Shown here in pieces: positions 5,427 to 5,883 of a stretch of 5,883 bases of DNA (its first letter is position 1; every line of letters begins with the position of its first letter). The stretch lies in contig CALESS010000200.1 of NCBI GenBank assembly GCA_937907495.1, forward strand, positions 1 to 5,883, written 5' to 3'. The stretch comes from an uncultured Anaerolineaceae bacterium (GTDB lineage Bacteria > Chloroflexota > Anaerolineae > Anaerolineales > Anaerolineaceae). The position numbers and the translations under genes were made by a program. The notes under the pieces are model-generated. The model did not search any database. It worked only from the letters and a program-made list of their open reading frames with translations, and was not told the DNA's origin.

Positions 5427-5883
5427 TTGCCCATCTCCGTCATTCTTTTTGACCTGGGGGGAACGCTGCTGCATTTTGAGGGCATCCAGGCTGAGGTCTT
5501 TGCCCGGATGGAGATCGTCCTGGCGGATGAATTGCTGCGGCTGGGCTACGCCATTGATCCAGCGGGATTTGCCGCCGAGTTCTCTCACTTGATTCAGGAT
5601 GCAGCCCTGATTGGCAGGCAGACCTGGGTGGAAATTCCGACCTTTGAAACTTTATCTTGCCTGTTGGCAAAGCATGGCTACCCCAACCCGCCAGAAAGCG
5701 AGCTTCGGGCAGCCTTGCGGCTGTATTATGCAGTCTCACAATCGCACTGGCTCCTGGAGGAGGATGCTCGCCCTCTCTTGCAGGAATTAACCCGGGCTGG
5801 CTATCGGCTGGCGGTTATCTCCAATGCCAGTGACAGTGAAGATGTGATCACCCTCTTACAGCGCCATCAATTACTGGGTTATT
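5427..5883 (+). CDS. HAD-superfamily hydrolase, partial (C-terminus beyond right edge)
   Basis: The visible 152 residues begin with VILFDLGGTLL (5-15), motif I of the haloacid dehalogenase superfamily with nucleophile Asp9. A helical cap of about 85 residues follows, then ARPLLQELTRAGYRLAVISNAS, whose Ser132 and Asn133 form motif II. The motif III lysine and motif IV acids lie outside the window. The residue two after the nucleophile is Gly (DLGGT) instead of the Asp that acts as acid/base in most phosphatases; this DLGGT variant is common in the subfamily with a C1 cap, so it does not by itself exclude phosphatase activity. Translation must start at TTG 5427, two bases after the stop of the dehydrogenase; the first in-frame ATG (5508) would remove motif I. 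Tight spacing suggests co-translation with the dehydrogenase. A phosphoglycolate-like or other small phosphoester substrate is possible but not shown. Confidence 0.85.
   Translation, partial: MPISVILFDLGGTLLHFEGIQAEVFARMEIVLADELLRLGYAIDPAGFAAEFSHLIQDAALIGRQTWVEIPTFETLSCLLAKHGYPNPPESELRAALRLYYAVSQSHWLLEEDARPLLQELTRAGYRLAVISNASDSEDVITLLQRHQLLGY

Overview
The window is a compact stretch of bacterial chromosome, moderately GC-rich, almost fully coding and without mobile elements, RNA genes or CRISPR. Protein style (a DUF429-like protein, a glutaconate-type CoA-transferase pair, an aldehyde dehydrogenase of the pyrroline-5-carboxylate class) recalls Chloroflexota, perhaps Anaerolineae. That placement is an impression from memory, not a database result.

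Layout: one gene points left and runs off the left edge (1-484, minus strand, DUF429-like). A 138-150 bp divergent spacer follows, holding a near-consensus sigma-70-type promoter (TTGACG, 17 bp, TATACT) facing right. From there six genes read rightward: an aldehyde dehydrogenase (635-2218), a strong 12-bp stem-loop (2234-2264), a small two-helix membrane protein with a basic tail (2282-2593), the two subunits of a class I CoA-transferase separated by one base (2617-3519 and 3521-4279), a 122-bp gap with no clear promoter, a D-2-hydroxyacid dehydrogenase (4402-5424), and the first 152 codons of a HAD-family hydrolase that starts with TTG two bases later and runs off the right edge.

Function: the set looks like a carboxylic-acid or amino-acid catabolic operon. 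The dehydrogenase carries the GQKCSACSR active-site block of glutamate-semialdehyde (P5C) dehydrogenases. The CoA-transferase beta subunit keeps a glutamate at the place of the catalytic Glu of glutaconate CoA-transferase. The hydroxyacid dehydrogenase has its full Arg/Glu/His set. One reading is a piece of a proline/glutamate to 2-hydroxyglutarate to 2-hydroxyglutaryl-CoA route. The 2-hydroxyacyl-CoA dehydratase that this would need is not in the window, so the pathway is a hypothesis and the substrates of all three enzymes remain open. I see no clearly new biological system here. The best leads are the gene combination, the unidentified membrane protein inside the operon, the stem-loop in front of it, and the DUF429-like protein lacking the usual acidic residues.
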